Origin: Nakaseomyces glabratus
Taxonomy: Eukaryota > Ascomycota > Saccharomycetes > Saccharomycetales > Saccharomycetaceae
Length of the DNA: 64,000 nt
Direction of reading: 5' to 3'
Assembly: GCF_010111755.1 (NCBI RefSeq)
Contig: NC_088961.1
Coordinates: 1,054,001 to 1,118,000 of the forward strand
Positions 1 through 13,341 of the stretch are shown piece by piece. The notes under the pieces are model-generated. The model did no database searches. It saw nothing but the letters and a program-made list of their open reading frames with translations, and was not told the origin of the DNA. Both the position numbers and the translations under genes were made by a program. Position 1 is the first letter of the stretch. Each line of letters opens with the position of its first letter.

Positions 1-316
1 TATTTCAATCATACTTTGCTTATTCTTGAGTTTTTTGGGTGGTTTGGTATTATATTGAGAAAAAGAGGAAATTATGAAACTCTGTCTTTACAAGCTATAA
101 ATTGTATGAATGATTAAAATAATGAATATGCACCGATAAAAAAAACTAGTAATCGTGATGAAATGAAGAAATGAAGAGATTTGAGTTAACTAAATGCCAG
201 TTACAATGACGACCCAAAAAACAATTAAAAAATGGAAAATAGTAACCAATAAAAGAAAGAAATTAGAAATAAAAAAATAAAATAATCCAAAAATAAATTC
301 AATGAAGTTTACTAAA
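1..316. other. AT-rich 3' flank, no gene seen
   Basis: Very AT-rich sequence with many A runs, lying downstream of the leftward GID11 gene. I see no open frame, tRNA or repeat that I can support. It probably carries the GID11 3' UTR and polyadenylation signals. Confidence 0.6.
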
Positions 317-2527
317 TCAGCAGAAATCATAGCTTGAAAAGCTTCTCCTAGCCCATGAATTGATATTCCATCTCATGATACCATAGTCTGTGCCGATGAT
401 CAAAGAGCTTCCGTTACGATCCTCAACCCAGTCGATACCTGAAATATTGTTTTCTTCTGTGAAATCTGTACTTGAATAATCAACTACAGTGTTATTAACG
501 GGGTTGTATCTGCCACTAATTTCATTAATAGTGGGTTCGAATCTACCGCTGAGAGGGTACATATTTTCATTTGTATTGACGTCCTGATATGCATCATATA
601 TATCGTCGTCGTCGAATACTGTATTACCATTTGAAGATCCAGAACTGGTATGTAGCTCTTGTTGCTGGTTGGTTTGCTGATTCTGAGCTCTTAGTAAACC
701 ACTGTTGTTTCCTTCTTGAGGGATAGTTCGCTTAGATGATGTTGATACACGTCTGATCCTGAAAGAGTTTCTTGCATCTCTGCGCTTAGACACCCTATTA
801 TCACTATCTGTAGATGCGGCGTAATAAGATCCCGAATTTTGGCGAGATGAGCCATATTGCGAAGAATTATAATGACTAATAATGCTCTCATTAGTTAGTT
901 TATCAATAACTTTAGGGAAAGGTAAAATCTTGGGTTCTAAGTATTGTAATGGAATATAATTTGCAGGTGTAATCCATGGTTCCCAATTTTTCACTCCAAC
1001 TGAAGGGAAAGAATATCTTCTCCTAGCATTATTATAGGTAGACATATAGTTTGAAACTGAGCTTTGGTAGTCTGCTGCTTGTTGTTGTGTACTTTGTGTT
1101 GTATTATAAGTGTTCTGGTCCTCGGTATCCATTGGTGGTGTAACTTTATCTGGTATTAGGATTATTTGATGATTGACAAAATTTCTTGTGTCGACAACGT
1201 GAACTCTACCCTGATGCTCAGAAATGAATAATAGGTCATCCAAGCCGTAACTAAATCTGCAGACCCTGAATGCACCATTATGTGAGTGCGGTCTTGTGGA
1301 ACTTATCTCAGCTAGCGGGGAATCTAGTCTTCTAACATCATATATCAGACACACCCCGTTCTGGAACAACGTTGCAAATTGCAAGTCATTTTCAGAGAAC
1401 GAGTTGTAAAAGCCGTGGTCTCCGTTTGGAGCTTCGAATATATTATCGATGTAACCGGTGTTGTCTCCAGAAGAGTATCTGTGAATTCTTTTGATCTTGG
1501 AGTGAGAGTTACCCCATTGTGCTTGGTTGTCGTAATTTAAGGTGAACTGTTCTGATAGGTTCTCTTGTCTGTAAATGGCAAATTTGTTTGAGTCACCGGA
1601 AACAATCATAGTCTTTGAATCATGCGATAAAGCCGCATTATTCAAAGGAAACTTCAAATCAGAGAATCTTCTTACAAGCTGAACGTCTCTGTTGCTGATA
1701 TCACATTGGTACATGTGGCCGTCGTTGTTGCAAGTGTAAAGGTCATACTGGTTGTTCGATCTATCATTTAAAGTCACACAGTTGTTGATGAATTGGCCCA
1801 GTACGAAAGTCATGGAAACGTTAGTGTTTTGGTTGTACAATGATAATATACCTTTCCAAATATTTGGGTTGCTGTAATTGCTGCGATCCAAGAGCACATC
1901 TCGCCTAGCCAATTTGATAGGCTGAGCTGGAGGTGAGGAGTCTGTGGTGTTCTGTGTATTTATGTTACTCCCAGCCACAGAGGTGGCGTTTCTGTCTGTG
2001 GGCGGACTCGTAGCACCGGCATTATGATTCAGTCTGTTCCAGTTGGTTGGGAACCCTCTGTCATCCGAACCCACAAGACCACCACAAGCAGTTAGCCCGT
2101 TAAGCTCTGTGAAGCAACGCGGTTTGAAATAAAACTCGACTAGCTTCTCTGAAGGCACGTTCAGGTTTCCCTTCAGCATGTCCCTGTTCCTATACGACAC
2201 GACATCCTTCTTCAGCTTGGACGACAGCCGCCTCTTCTCCCCTTCTGACCCTGAGACATGGCTCTCAGACATCCTGTGCGACCGGTAACTCCGCAGCCCT
2301 TCCAGATCAGTGTCCAGAACACGGATCGAGTGGTCGTATATGTAGTACAGCTTGCTGTGGTTTCCCGAGGACGGCTTGATACAGTCTCGCAGCTGCCAGT
2401 GGTTTATCGTCACCCGCGCATCATACAACTCCAGCCCCGGCATCATGTAATTCTGGTACACCTTGTCAAACACAGGCGCCGAAGCATCATCCTCTTCAAA
2501 CCGCCTGCTCGTGTCATCTATCGTCAT
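317..2527 (-). CDS. GID11: WD40 protein, homologue of S. cerevisiae Gid11 (YLR149C)
   Basis: Protein of 736 residues, close to the roughly 730 of S. cerevisiae Ylr149c. The ATG at 2527 opens MTIDDTSRRFEED. The N-terminal half carries short beta-rich WD-like segments (for example around the residues reading LYTCNNDGHMYQCD, and later IDWVEDRNGSSLIIGTDYG at the C-terminus). A long Asn/Ser/Gln-rich insertion covers roughly residues 480-670. In S. cerevisiae Gid11 is a substrate receptor of the GID/CTLH ubiquitin ligase and recognises N-terminal threonine degrons; that role is transferred here by homology only. The neighbour PCD1 matches S. cerevisiae order (YLR149C, YLR151C), which supports the assignment. 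The promoter is unusually C-rich, with short direct repeats. Confidence 0.85.
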   Translation of the reverse strand: MTIDDTSRRFEEDDASAPVFDKVYQNYMMPGLELYDARVTINHWQLRDCIKPSSGNHSKLYYIYDHSIRVLDTDLEGLRSYRSHRMSESHVSGSEGEKRRLSSKLKKDVVSYRNRDMLKGNLNVPSEKLVEFYFKPRCFTELNGLTACGGLVGSDDRGFPTNWNRLNHNAGATSPPTDRNATSVAGSNINTQNTTDSSPPAQPIKLARRDVLLDRSNYSNPNIWKGILSLYNQNTNVSMTFVLGQFINNCVTLNDRSNNQYDLYTCNNDGHMYQCDISNRDVQLVRRFSDLKFPLNNAALSHDSKTMIVSGDSNKFAIYRQENLSEQFTLNYDNQAQWGNSHSKIKRIHRYSSGDNTGYIDNIFEAPNGDHGFYNSFSENDLQFATLFQNGVCLIYDVRRLDSPLAEISSTRPHSHNGAFRVCRFSYGLDDLLFISEHQGRVHVVDTRNFVNHQIILIPDKVTPPMDTEDQNTYNTTQSTQQQAADYQSSVSNYMSTYNNARRRYSFPSVGVKNWEPWITPANYIPLQYLEPKILPFPKVIDKLTNESIISHYNSSQYGSSRQNSGSYYAASTDSDNRVSKRRDARNSFRIRRVSTSSKRTIPQEGNNSGLLRAQNQQTNQQQELHTSSGSSNGNTVFDDDDIYDAYQDVNTNENMYPLSGRFEPTINEISGRYNPVNNTVVDYSSTDFTEENNISGIDWVEDRNGSSLIIGTDYGIMRWNINSWARRSFSSYDFC

Positions 2528-3260
2528 TCTCTCCTTGCTAAACTATTCTAACTTACAAGTATTTCCCAAAATAAAAATATTTCCCATACTTTTAGCCGCT
2601 GATCTCCAAGAAAGACCAGCCATCCCAGGACCTTGCGATGCGTCGTCCTATTTATACTAGCGCCAGGCCCAGCCCCATTTCCACTTCCCTCCCATCGGCC
2701 ACCCCGTTCCCAGTTTCCCAATTCCCAGTTTCCCACAGTCTGCTCTAAGAGACCCCCCCCTTCTTCTCTCTATCCCCCCCCCCAAATTCACACAGAAACA
2801 CCCGCACAAAATGATGAGTCTTTCCTGAGAACCGTCGATCGAAATCGCTCAGCACCCCCCTCCTACCCTCGTTCCTCAGAGACCCTCGTACAAGTCTCTC
2901 TCTCTCTTGCTCTCTGCTGGGATATTTCCTCTATTCCGATAGAATTCTGGGCTGCCCTCCCCCCACAGACAGTACCGCACCGTTGTGGGTCGTGTCTGTG
3001 AGGAGGAACTACACCCTTTCCCAGTTCCACCTCCGATGTCCGCTACAAGGGTTGCTGTGCGCCGCTGCAGGGCTCCTCTACAGGGCTCATTTGTGTCAAA
3101 ATTATGCGAAACTGAACTCCTCCCATTGTTCGGGGATATCGGGGGGAAATGGAAGGGGTGTGTCTATATTGCTACTCTAATACGTTGGAATCATGTGATT
3201 TACATATAACTGACTATACTGCATGTTATATACTGACTATACATATACACAGTGCTAGAA
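2528..3260. promoter_or_regulatory. GID11 promoter and PCD1 3' flank, pyrimidine-rich
   Basis: 733 bp between two leftward genes. The + strand is strongly pyrimidine-biased for about 300 bp, with runs of 8 C (2753-2760) and 10 C (2774-2783). G-rich runs on the other strand could include stress or glucose-repressor (Mig1/Msn2-like) sites, which is inference. Small open frames here are low-complexity and not convincing. STM1, which lies between these genes in S. cerevisiae, is not detectable. Confidence 0.6.
2707..2735. repeat. 14-bp direct repeat, two perfect copies
   Basis: TTCCCAGTTTCCCA occurs at 2707-2720 and again at 2722-2735, separated by one base. It lies about 180-210 bp upstream of the GID11 ATG. 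It may be a small minisatellite or a duplicated factor site; no factor is assigned. Confidence 0.85.
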
Positions 3261-4244
3261 CTAGAAAGTTACGCCGCGGGAGTGGAGGTCTGACATGTAT
3301 GCCTCGGGTATGACGTCTGTGTAGTTGGTGTCGCGCTTGGCGCGGATCATGTCTGACTCCCACTGAGACCGCTCCGGTTGCATCTGGCCATTGGTGTAGA
3401 GTCCGTAGATCAGGTCCTCGTGTCCCACCGTGGCCTGTCTGCTAGTGTCCGTGGTTATGAGTCCCGTGGCGATCGCGGCTAGGTCGCTGATGATCTTCGC
3501 GGTGAGCCCCCACAGGTCGCGGCATTGCACTCGGTGGCTGCTGGCGTCCCGCAGCACTTCGACTTCGTTCTCCTCGCTGCTCAGGTCCTGCACATCCGTG
3601 AGCCAGGGGGCCTCTTGCGGATTCTCTACGGGGTAATAGAAGTGGTCCACTAGCCAGGGAAGGCCCCCCCACTCGAGAGACTCCTCTCTGTGGTCAACGT
3701 ACTCAGTTGCCATACCGCGGCGCAAATGTCTGGGTGCCAAGTCCCGCAGTGGCACAGAGAACAGCGACGATGTCTCGCCAGGGTTTAACTTCGCGGCAAA
3801 CTTGCTCGCCTCCAGGATATCCAGGTCAGACTTGTGCGTGTTCTTGAGCAGGCACACGACGGGCTTAACGCTGAGCAGTGTGCGTGATATGTAGCAAGGC
3901 ATCTCCGTCAGCAGGTTTTCTATCTCCATGCCGTAGTCCCGCTTCAGTTGTGCTGCGTCCTGCGGTAGCCCAATCTCCTCACATGTCTCTCTTCTAGCCA
4001 CTTGCTCGGGAGTCTCCTTCGCATCGTCCGCTTTACCTCCGGGGAATGACACATGGCCCGAGAAACTACGCAGACTCCGTGACCGCTTGGTCAATAGAAC
4101 TCTTAACTCACCTTGGTTTCCAATAAATAGTAGTACCAGCACGGCAGATCGCCTGCCTAATGGCCACACGTCCTGCAGCCTGTAAGGACTTCTAAACCTG
4201 TTGAACTTCCGTATGTTCTCCAAAAGCAAACTGGACTTAAGCAT
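3261..4244 (-). CDS. PCD1: Nudix hydrolase, Pcd1-like CoA/8-oxo-dGTP diphosphatase
   Basis: Protein of 327 residues (S. cerevisiae Pcd1 340). The frame is open further upstream, but the first in-frame ATG is at 4244 ([14 protein letters not shown]), so I start there. The Nudix box is at about residues 70-93: GGK, then a Glu six to seven residues on, then [11 protein letters not shown]. This spacing is typical of the coenzyme A pyrophosphatase subfamily. Pcd1 in S. cerevisiae is a peroxisomal enzyme that hydrolyses CoA, CoA disulfide and oxidised dGTP. The C-terminus here (SRGVTF) has no canonical PTS1, so peroxisomal import is not evident from the sequence. Position next to GID11 matches S. 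cerevisiae YLR151C. Confidence 0.9.
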   Translation of the reverse strand: MLKSSLLLENIRKFNRFRSPYRLQDVWPLGRRSAVLVLLFIGNQGELRVLLTKRSRSLRSFSGHVSFPGGKADDAKETPEQVARRETCEEIGLPQDAAQLKRDYGMEIENLLTEMPCYISRTLLSVKPVVCLLKNTHKSDLDILEASKFAAKLNPGETSSLFSVPLRDLAPRHLRRGMATEYVDHREESLEWGGLPWLVDHFYYPVENPQEAPWLTDVQDLSSEENEVEVLRDASSHRVQCRDLWGLTAKIISDLAAIATGLITTDTSRQATVGHEDLIYGLYTNGQMQPERSQWESDMIRAKRDTNYTDVIPEAYMSDLHSRGVTF

Positions 4245-4860
4245 TCTGGCGGTCCAAATAATAATAGTTTGGGGTATAGTCAAGATATACCTGCGTTGTT
4301 AACTGTCTTGAACAATGCCAGGCTCTTGTATGGTTTGCTCCAACTTGTGTTTTATGTTGGACTACGACGGTCTCGCCCCGAATGACTCCCCTGCTTCGCA
4401 GATTTTAACTTTTGAGAAAGTCCGTTCAATTTGTTCAACTCTAAAGAGTTGTATTTCAGTGCGGTACAATGGACAACATCAATGCATCCAGTGACATTTA
4501 TAATAATTTAATCTCTTGAATATTTAATAAATAGCTGATAGATATATATTTCTGTTACTAAAAAAAAAAAACTATGAATTAAGACATAACATCAAGTCCC
4601 AAACCATATAGAATAAATAATGAAAATAAAAACATGAACATTAGTGTCACATTTCTTGTTCCCATATTAAATAAATACCCACCTAATACCGGTTAGTTGA
4701 GATGAGAAAAGCTAGCGCTTTGAACTGAACTATTGTTTCATATAAATACCAATATAATTTTTCAATTTTTTTTTTGAATTTTTTGGTCTCTTATAAACTT
4801 TATCATTTACCTCATTGAATAGAGCTGTTTTACAGCACTTTACGTGGTTCAAAAGCGCAC
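4245..4860. other. PCD1 upstream region and CTA1 3' flank
   Basis: 616 bp between two leftward genes. It holds A12 and T9-type homopolymer runs (around 4560 and 4768) and otherwise AT-rich sequence. It must contain the PCD1 promoter and the CTA1 terminator. I see no further gene or recognisable factor site. Confidence 0.55.
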
Positions 4861-6384
4861 TTAGATCTTAGCAGTTGGGGCGCTGGCGTTCTTTTCGATC
4901 TCCTTTCTGATGTTAGCACCTAGACCTTCATCAACACGAGAGAACATGTCGATAACACGTTGTTGGATCTCTGGGTCAGCACCAGCAACGTGAGTACCGA
5001 TGTTGTAAGCCAAGTGCTCTTGTTGGTCCTTTTGCTTACCCAAGACCTTGTACAAGTCTCTGGCTTGGACGAAGTCGATGTCGCCTGGAGAAGTAGCCCA
5101 GTGGAATGGTTGAGCTGGACCGTTCCAGACTTCTTGGTGTTGTTGGATTGGTCTGTCTTGGTTTGGAATTTGGTATTGCTTGTTGGAAGCGTAGTAGTTT
5201 GGTTCGTTACCGAAGTTACCATCAACGTTCATTGGACCGTCTCTAATAACTGGGTTGAAGAACTTGGAGGCGTATGGGCAGTTGACAGGGATTTGGTGGA
5301 AGTTAGCACCCAATCTGTAACGGTGAGCATCAGCGTAAGCAAACAAACGAGATTGTAGAACTGGGTCAGCAGATGGTTCTTGGTATGGAACAGTGTTGGC
5401 TGGGGAGAAAGCAGCTTGTTCGATGGAAGCAAAGTAATTCAATGGGTTTTCGTTCATGACCATCTTACCGACTCTACGCAATGGGAAGTCCTTGTGTGGC
5501 CAGACCTTGGTCAAGTCGAAGACAGAGAATGGCAACTTCTTGGCTTGTTCTTCGGTCATAGTTTGGATGTAAACAGTCCAGGATGGGTAGTTACCCTTGG
5601 CGATGTTTTCGTACAAGTCTTGTTGACAGTAGTCTGGGTTCTTACCAGCGATTTCAACAGCTTCATCATTGGTCAAGTTTTTGATACCTTGGTCAGTCAA
5701 GATGTGAACTTGGACATAGTGCCATTCACCCTTCTTGTTGGACCACTTGTAAGTGTGACCGGAGTAACCGTTCATGTGTCTGTAAGAAGCTGGGGTACCT
5801 CTGTCGGAGAACAGGATCATCAATTGGTGGACAGCAACTTGGTTTTCTGGAGTGGTCAAGTAATCCCAGAACATGTTTGGGTCCTTCAAGTTAGTTTGTG
5901 GGTTTCTCTTTTGGGTGTGGATGAAATGTGGGAACTTAGATGGGTCTCTGATGAAGAAAATTGGAGTGTTGTTGTAAACCCAGTCCAAGTTACCTTCTTC
6001 AGTGTAGAACTTGGTAGCAAAACCTCTTGGGTCTCTGGCGGTGTCTGCAGAACCCTTTTCACCACCGACAGTGGAGAATCTGGTCAAGAATCTGGTTCTC
6101 TTACCAATTTCGGAGAACATGGCAGAACCACAGATGTCAGTAATATCATCAGTGACTTCAAAGTAACCAAAGGCACCAGAACCGTGGGCGTGAGGGTTTC
6201 TTTCTGGGATTCTCTCTCTGTTGAAGTGGGCCAAGGAGTCGATCAAGTTAGCATCTTGCATCAACAATGGGCCGTGTTGACCAACTCTTTGAGTAGCAAA
6301 TGGGTCATTGTATGGGTAACCTGTAGAGTTAGTGACAACTCTGTCACCTCTAACATCGGAAGTGTTAGTTGGATTAGCGGACAT
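4861..6384 (-). CDS. CTA1: Catalase, peroxisomal/cytosolic monofunctional heme catalase
   Basis: Protein of 507 residues starting at the ATG at 6384 (MSANPTNTSDVRGD); the open frame continues four codons upstream to a TTG, which is not used as a start here. Family landmarks are intact. Distal His65 lies in ERNPHAHGSGAFGYF, Asn138/139 in DWVYNNTPIFFIRD, and the proximal heme-ligand Tyr350 in RLFAYADAHRYRLG. The enzyme dismutates hydrogen peroxide to water and oxygen. The last three residues, AKI, are a plausible weak PTS1, so import by the Pex5 encoded at 37026-38798 is likely. Strong codon bias indicates high expression and produces long meaningless open frames on the opposite strand. The upstream region carries Yap1- and Msn2/4-type sites. 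C. glabrata is known to rely on one catalase, Cta1, for peroxide resistance. Confidence 0.97.
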   Translation of the reverse strand: MSANPTNTSDVRGDRVVTNSTGYPYNDPFATQRVGQHGPLLMQDANLIDSLAHFNRERIPERNPHAHGSGAFGYFEVTDDITDICGSAMFSEIGKRTRFLTRFSTVGGEKGSADTARDPRGFATKFYTEEGNLDWVYNNTPIFFIRDPSKFPHFIHTQKRNPQTNLKDPNMFWDYLTTPENQVAVHQLMILFSDRGTPASYRHMNGYSGHTYKWSNKKGEWHYVQVHILTDQGIKNLTNDEAVEIAGKNPDYCQQDLYENIAKGNYPSWTVYIQTMTEEQAKKLPFSVFDLTKVWPHKDFPLRRVGKMVMNENPLNYFASIEQAAFSPANTVPYQEPSADPVLQSRLFAYADAHRYRLGANFHQIPVNCPYASKFFNPVIRDGPMNVDGNFGNEPNYYASNKQYQIPNQDRPIQQHQEVWNGPAQPFHWATSPGDIDFVQARDLYKVLGKQKDQQEHLAYNIGTHVAGADPEIQQRVIDMFSRVDEGLGANIRKEIEKNASAPTAKI

Positions 6385-6755
6385 GTTTTTTTTCAATTGT
6401 GGGAAGTTATCTAATAAGCCAAAAGGAACAAAAAATTAGCGTTATAATGTTGATTTTTTGTTGATTGAAAGTATCTATTATGTATATAATTGATGCTTTC
6501 AAGATTTGGTTTGTTGTTGTATTTATATATTTTACAATAAGAACAACAAAGGATAAAGGATGTGTTCCAAGGCTTGATGATGGTAAAGGCTTACCCTTTA
6601 TATAGCTATCCAAACTATTGATTATTGAGAAAGGACTTAAGGGAAATAATAATTGTTATTAATTTAGTCTAGGTCTTAAGCACAATTTGTAATTGCATCC
6701 ATAACTTATTGTTGCAAACAGTAAATTTTCAGATACTTTTCAGAGAACTAGCATG

Positions 6756-6767
6756 AGGGGTTACTAA
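6756..6767 (+). promoter_or_regulatory. Composite STRE-YRE (AGGGG-TTACTAA) upstream of CTA1
   Basis: AGGGG (Msn2/Msn4 stress element) is directly abutted by TTACTAA (Yap1 response element), about 375 bp upstream of the CTA1 ATG. Yap1, Skn7 and Msn2/4 are known regulators of yeast catalase genes. Occupancy here is inferred from the motif only. Confidence 0.6.
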
Positions 6768-7133
6768 TTTCTTTATCCCAAGTTCCAAGGTAATTAGTTG
6801 GAGTTTTCTTTAAGTTCTCTCAAGGTAGTTTAACGATGAAAGACGGACATTTTACTCCAAATATAGTGCAGTGTCTATTGCCGAAGGAAAAGGAGGAAAG
6901 AGGGTTGAAGGAATAGTGAGAAACTTCGACACATTTGCGAAGGGCATCTCTCCTTCATCGAAATTAGCGTTTTCCCTCCATACAAACCTCCGTTATTCAA
7001 CAAGAGAAACTGGAAGGCTCCCTAAATTTTAAAGGTTAAGGAATTAGCCATCCCATGGCCCTTTGTGCTATCCTTGAGCAATAGCTAGTAAAGGGTTAAG
7101 AAGGGTTACAAGAGCCAGTAGGATAAAGGGCAA

Positions 7134-7140
7134 TTACTAA
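7134..7140 (+). promoter_or_regulatory. Second Yap1-type site TTACTAA upstream of CTA1
   Basis: Exact TTACTAA about 750 bp upstream of the CTA1 ATG. A 7-mer alone is weak evidence. Recurrence in the same promoter as the composite site makes it more credible. Confidence 0.4.
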
Positions 7141-8074
7141 GAGTACTGTGGCATGGCCCAGAACCAAAACAGAACGAGAGAACTCAAATAGGTTAGGAAC
7201 ATGGGTAGAGAGAGGATGAAGGCAGCATTTTGTTGGTGAGATGATATCTCCTGTGAAAGAGAAAACTTCTAATCTCCGACAAGTGTTTAACTAGTAGTGA
7301 TAATCTCAAAAGAGATTGGGATCACAGGCTTGATGACAAAATAATAGCTTAGAAGCTGGAACTTTCTCAGTTGAACGACCAGCTCCCCAGACACCCTTTG
7401 TAATACCAGATATAATCCCGTAGAACTCACAACACTTTTCAGTTGGAATGGGATTCTAGAGGGCCGTTGGGTTCCTTACGAATATGCAACTTTTATGATC
7501 ACAGGTTAAAAAAAGGGAAAGCATCCGATTGTTGAACAAAGGGCAAGATGATGCAAATTGGGGGTCTCTGAACATAGTTTAGATGCAATCCGATATGACC
7601 CGTGAGTTGTACAAAGAAAAATGTCCGTCTGTTGCTCATAAATGATATGACCCTACATAACTCAGTGCTTCTTCTTTAGATTTATATTATGCTAAATAAA
7701 AGAAAGGAGCCGAAGTTGGACAAATTACACTGATAAATCTAGTGGGGGAGTTAACTCTAGAAGGGGAGATCTGAGATTTCCAGGAGTATAACTGCAAAAG
7801 TATAGAGAAGTATGTAATCCGTTCTCCAATTATGGCTGCAGACTCTTTTTGTGATAGCTGTGAGTATAAGACGTAAAGACCATAGACAGTAAAGGAATAC
7901 GAGAAGTACGGATAAAAACCTTTCCAGGAATTTGATCATCAAAGAGCGATTTTGGTTAGACTCTACGTCATTTTCCAAAATACCTTGTCCACATATCATC
8001 TGAAAGTTAAGGCAGACGATAATAAAATCAAATCTTATACACGCGCGCACATAAACAAATAAACAAACGACCCG

Positions 8075-8293
8075 ATGTCTGGTAGATCATCCAGTGCATG
8101 TCAGAAAGAAGCTTGTGCTATTCAGGACTGCTTACAAAGCAATGGTTATAACGAAGACAGATGTTCTCGACTTATCGATAACCTTTACAAGTGTTGTAAG
8201 AAATTTTATGCTGAAAATCCTGAAATCGGCTCCAGGTGTTGCCCCAGGCCTGAATTGTTGAAATTGAAATTGAAACAGCGAGGTTTAGAATGA
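8075..8293 (+). CDS. CMC4: Twin CX9C mitochondrial intermembrane-space protein Cmc4
   Basis: Small protein of 72 residues beginning at the ATG at 8075. Cysteines are at 9, 14, 19, 30, 40, 41, 55 and 56. C9-X9-C19 and C30-X9-C40 give the twin CX9C pattern of proteins oxidised by Mia40 in the intermembrane space. The stretch CQKEACAIQDC matches S. cerevisiae Cmc4 (YMR194C-B), whose gene has an intron; this copy reads through without one. The molecular role is poorly known; other twin-CX9C proteins assist respiratory-chain assembly. In S. cerevisiae it is convergent with RPL36A, and here it still faces RPL36, but with an old yellow enzyme gene in between. Confidence 0.92.
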   Translation: MSGRSSSACQKEACAIQDCLQSNGYNEDRCSRLIDNLYKCCKKFYAENPEIGSRCCPRPELLKLKLKQRGLE

Positions 8294-12148
<3,855 letters not shown>

Positions 12149-13341
12149 CTATCCGATAATATCTGGGATAGTCATCCAATAAATTTTGGAAAGACTTTGA
12201 ACTTTCATTTATAGAAATAAGAATGTTTCTGTTATTCAGAAAGGTAAGTATTGTAGTAGTTTCTAGTTTTACTGTATAAACTTGCCTAAAATTGTCGAAT
12301 TTTTTTTATTAGTGGAATTACAAAAAGGTTCATTATCCTATCTCATATGTGGAGTTACTCATTGTAACTGTGTCGTCCAGCAAGTATGAGGATTGTCACG
12401 GGTTTCAAGTGGCATCACCTAGATACGCACCTAAACATAAATCTGAATCATTTAAGACCTCATACGTGACAGGTTTCCTGTTCAAAAGAATACTACAAAT
12501 ACAATGGAGTGAGAAAATATATAAAAAAATGTGCGTGAAGAAAATCTAATCATAAGTATATTCAAATTCATACTTCCAGGGAAGATCCACTCACTACCCC
12601 TCCATATATTTCAATGGAATAGAGTACTGGTTTGCTCTAAGAACAACCGCGAGCACGGCAGTCTGGAGAAGGTAAAACGACATCCAGACCGTGAGGGTTA
12701 CTCATAACATCTATGTTAGAAAAAGATTGCACCGTGACTCTGGGCGTCTATTAAATAAAAGACATTGTAGGGATCTTCGAAAGAGGAATCAAGAATAAAA
12801 CCGAATGACAATAAAAATGATACGTAACAACTCATAGCTAAATTAAAGGTGCCCATCGCCTGCCTTTTATAGTTTTTCAAAATTTTGAAAAAAATTTCTC
12901 GAACTTTACAGCATCGTTTTCTATGATCGTAATGAGGTTTAGGGTATAGAGAGGCCAACTCACAGAGGAATATTGACAACTCCACTTACATTATGACTAT
13001 CACCTGTAAAATGAGAAAGGTTGTGCAGATAAGTAAGTCTTACGGCAACATTTAGAAATAGTTATTGAAGTATGTTTGAGTTTTCTCTACTGTCTAAGTA
13101 CTTATTGAACCAGGAGGGGATCACATTGGTATGATGATCTAATAATATAAGGATTAAATTATATGTAACGTAGTTTACATTCCGTTTATAGAAAATGTTT
13201 ATGTAGTGTTGTGGGATTTAACAGGTATTCGACATTGTTATAATCTCCATGATTTTTGAAAGAAGATGTACTTTTTATATAAGTTGGATCTTCTCTTTTA
13301 AAATGGATTTGAGAAAGATATAATAATTAGGAATAACCCGT
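12149..13341. other. OYE-RPL36 convergent intergenic region
   Basis: 1.19 kb between the 3' ends of two convergent genes, long for a terminator region. It is AT-rich. Open frames here lack ATG starts or recognisable content. Nothing further is supported. Confidence 0.55.

Larger units (their letters stand above)
6385..8074. promoter_or_regulatory. CTA1/CMC4 divergent intergenic region
   Basis: 1.69 kb between the leftward CTA1 and rightward CMC4 start codons, long for this genome and suggesting an elaborate CTA1 promoter. It holds a composite stress site at 6756-6767, a second Yap1-type site at 7134-7140 and an AGGGG at 7762-7766. A small open frame with an ATG at 7999 (leftward, ending 7757; 80 codons, two hydrophobic stretches) is not supported by anything I recognise and is left unannotated. 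Confidence 0.6.

Noticed and set aside
5380..6414. A 344-codon open frame antisense to the catalase gene
   Set aside because: It exists because strong codon bias in CTA1 avoids stops on the opposite strand. Its translation has no recognisable domain and the start is placed at the far edge of the gene.
7757..7999. 80-codon leftward ATG frame with two hydrophobic stretches, divergent from CMC4
   Set aside because: No homologue known to me. It lies in a promoter region, and hydrophobic short frames are common in AT-rich sequence. Kept as a remote possibility only.
12716..12985. 89-codon leftward frame between OYE and RPL36
   Set aside because: The frame begins at GTG, and its first ATG leaves a fragment of under 50 codons without recognisable content.
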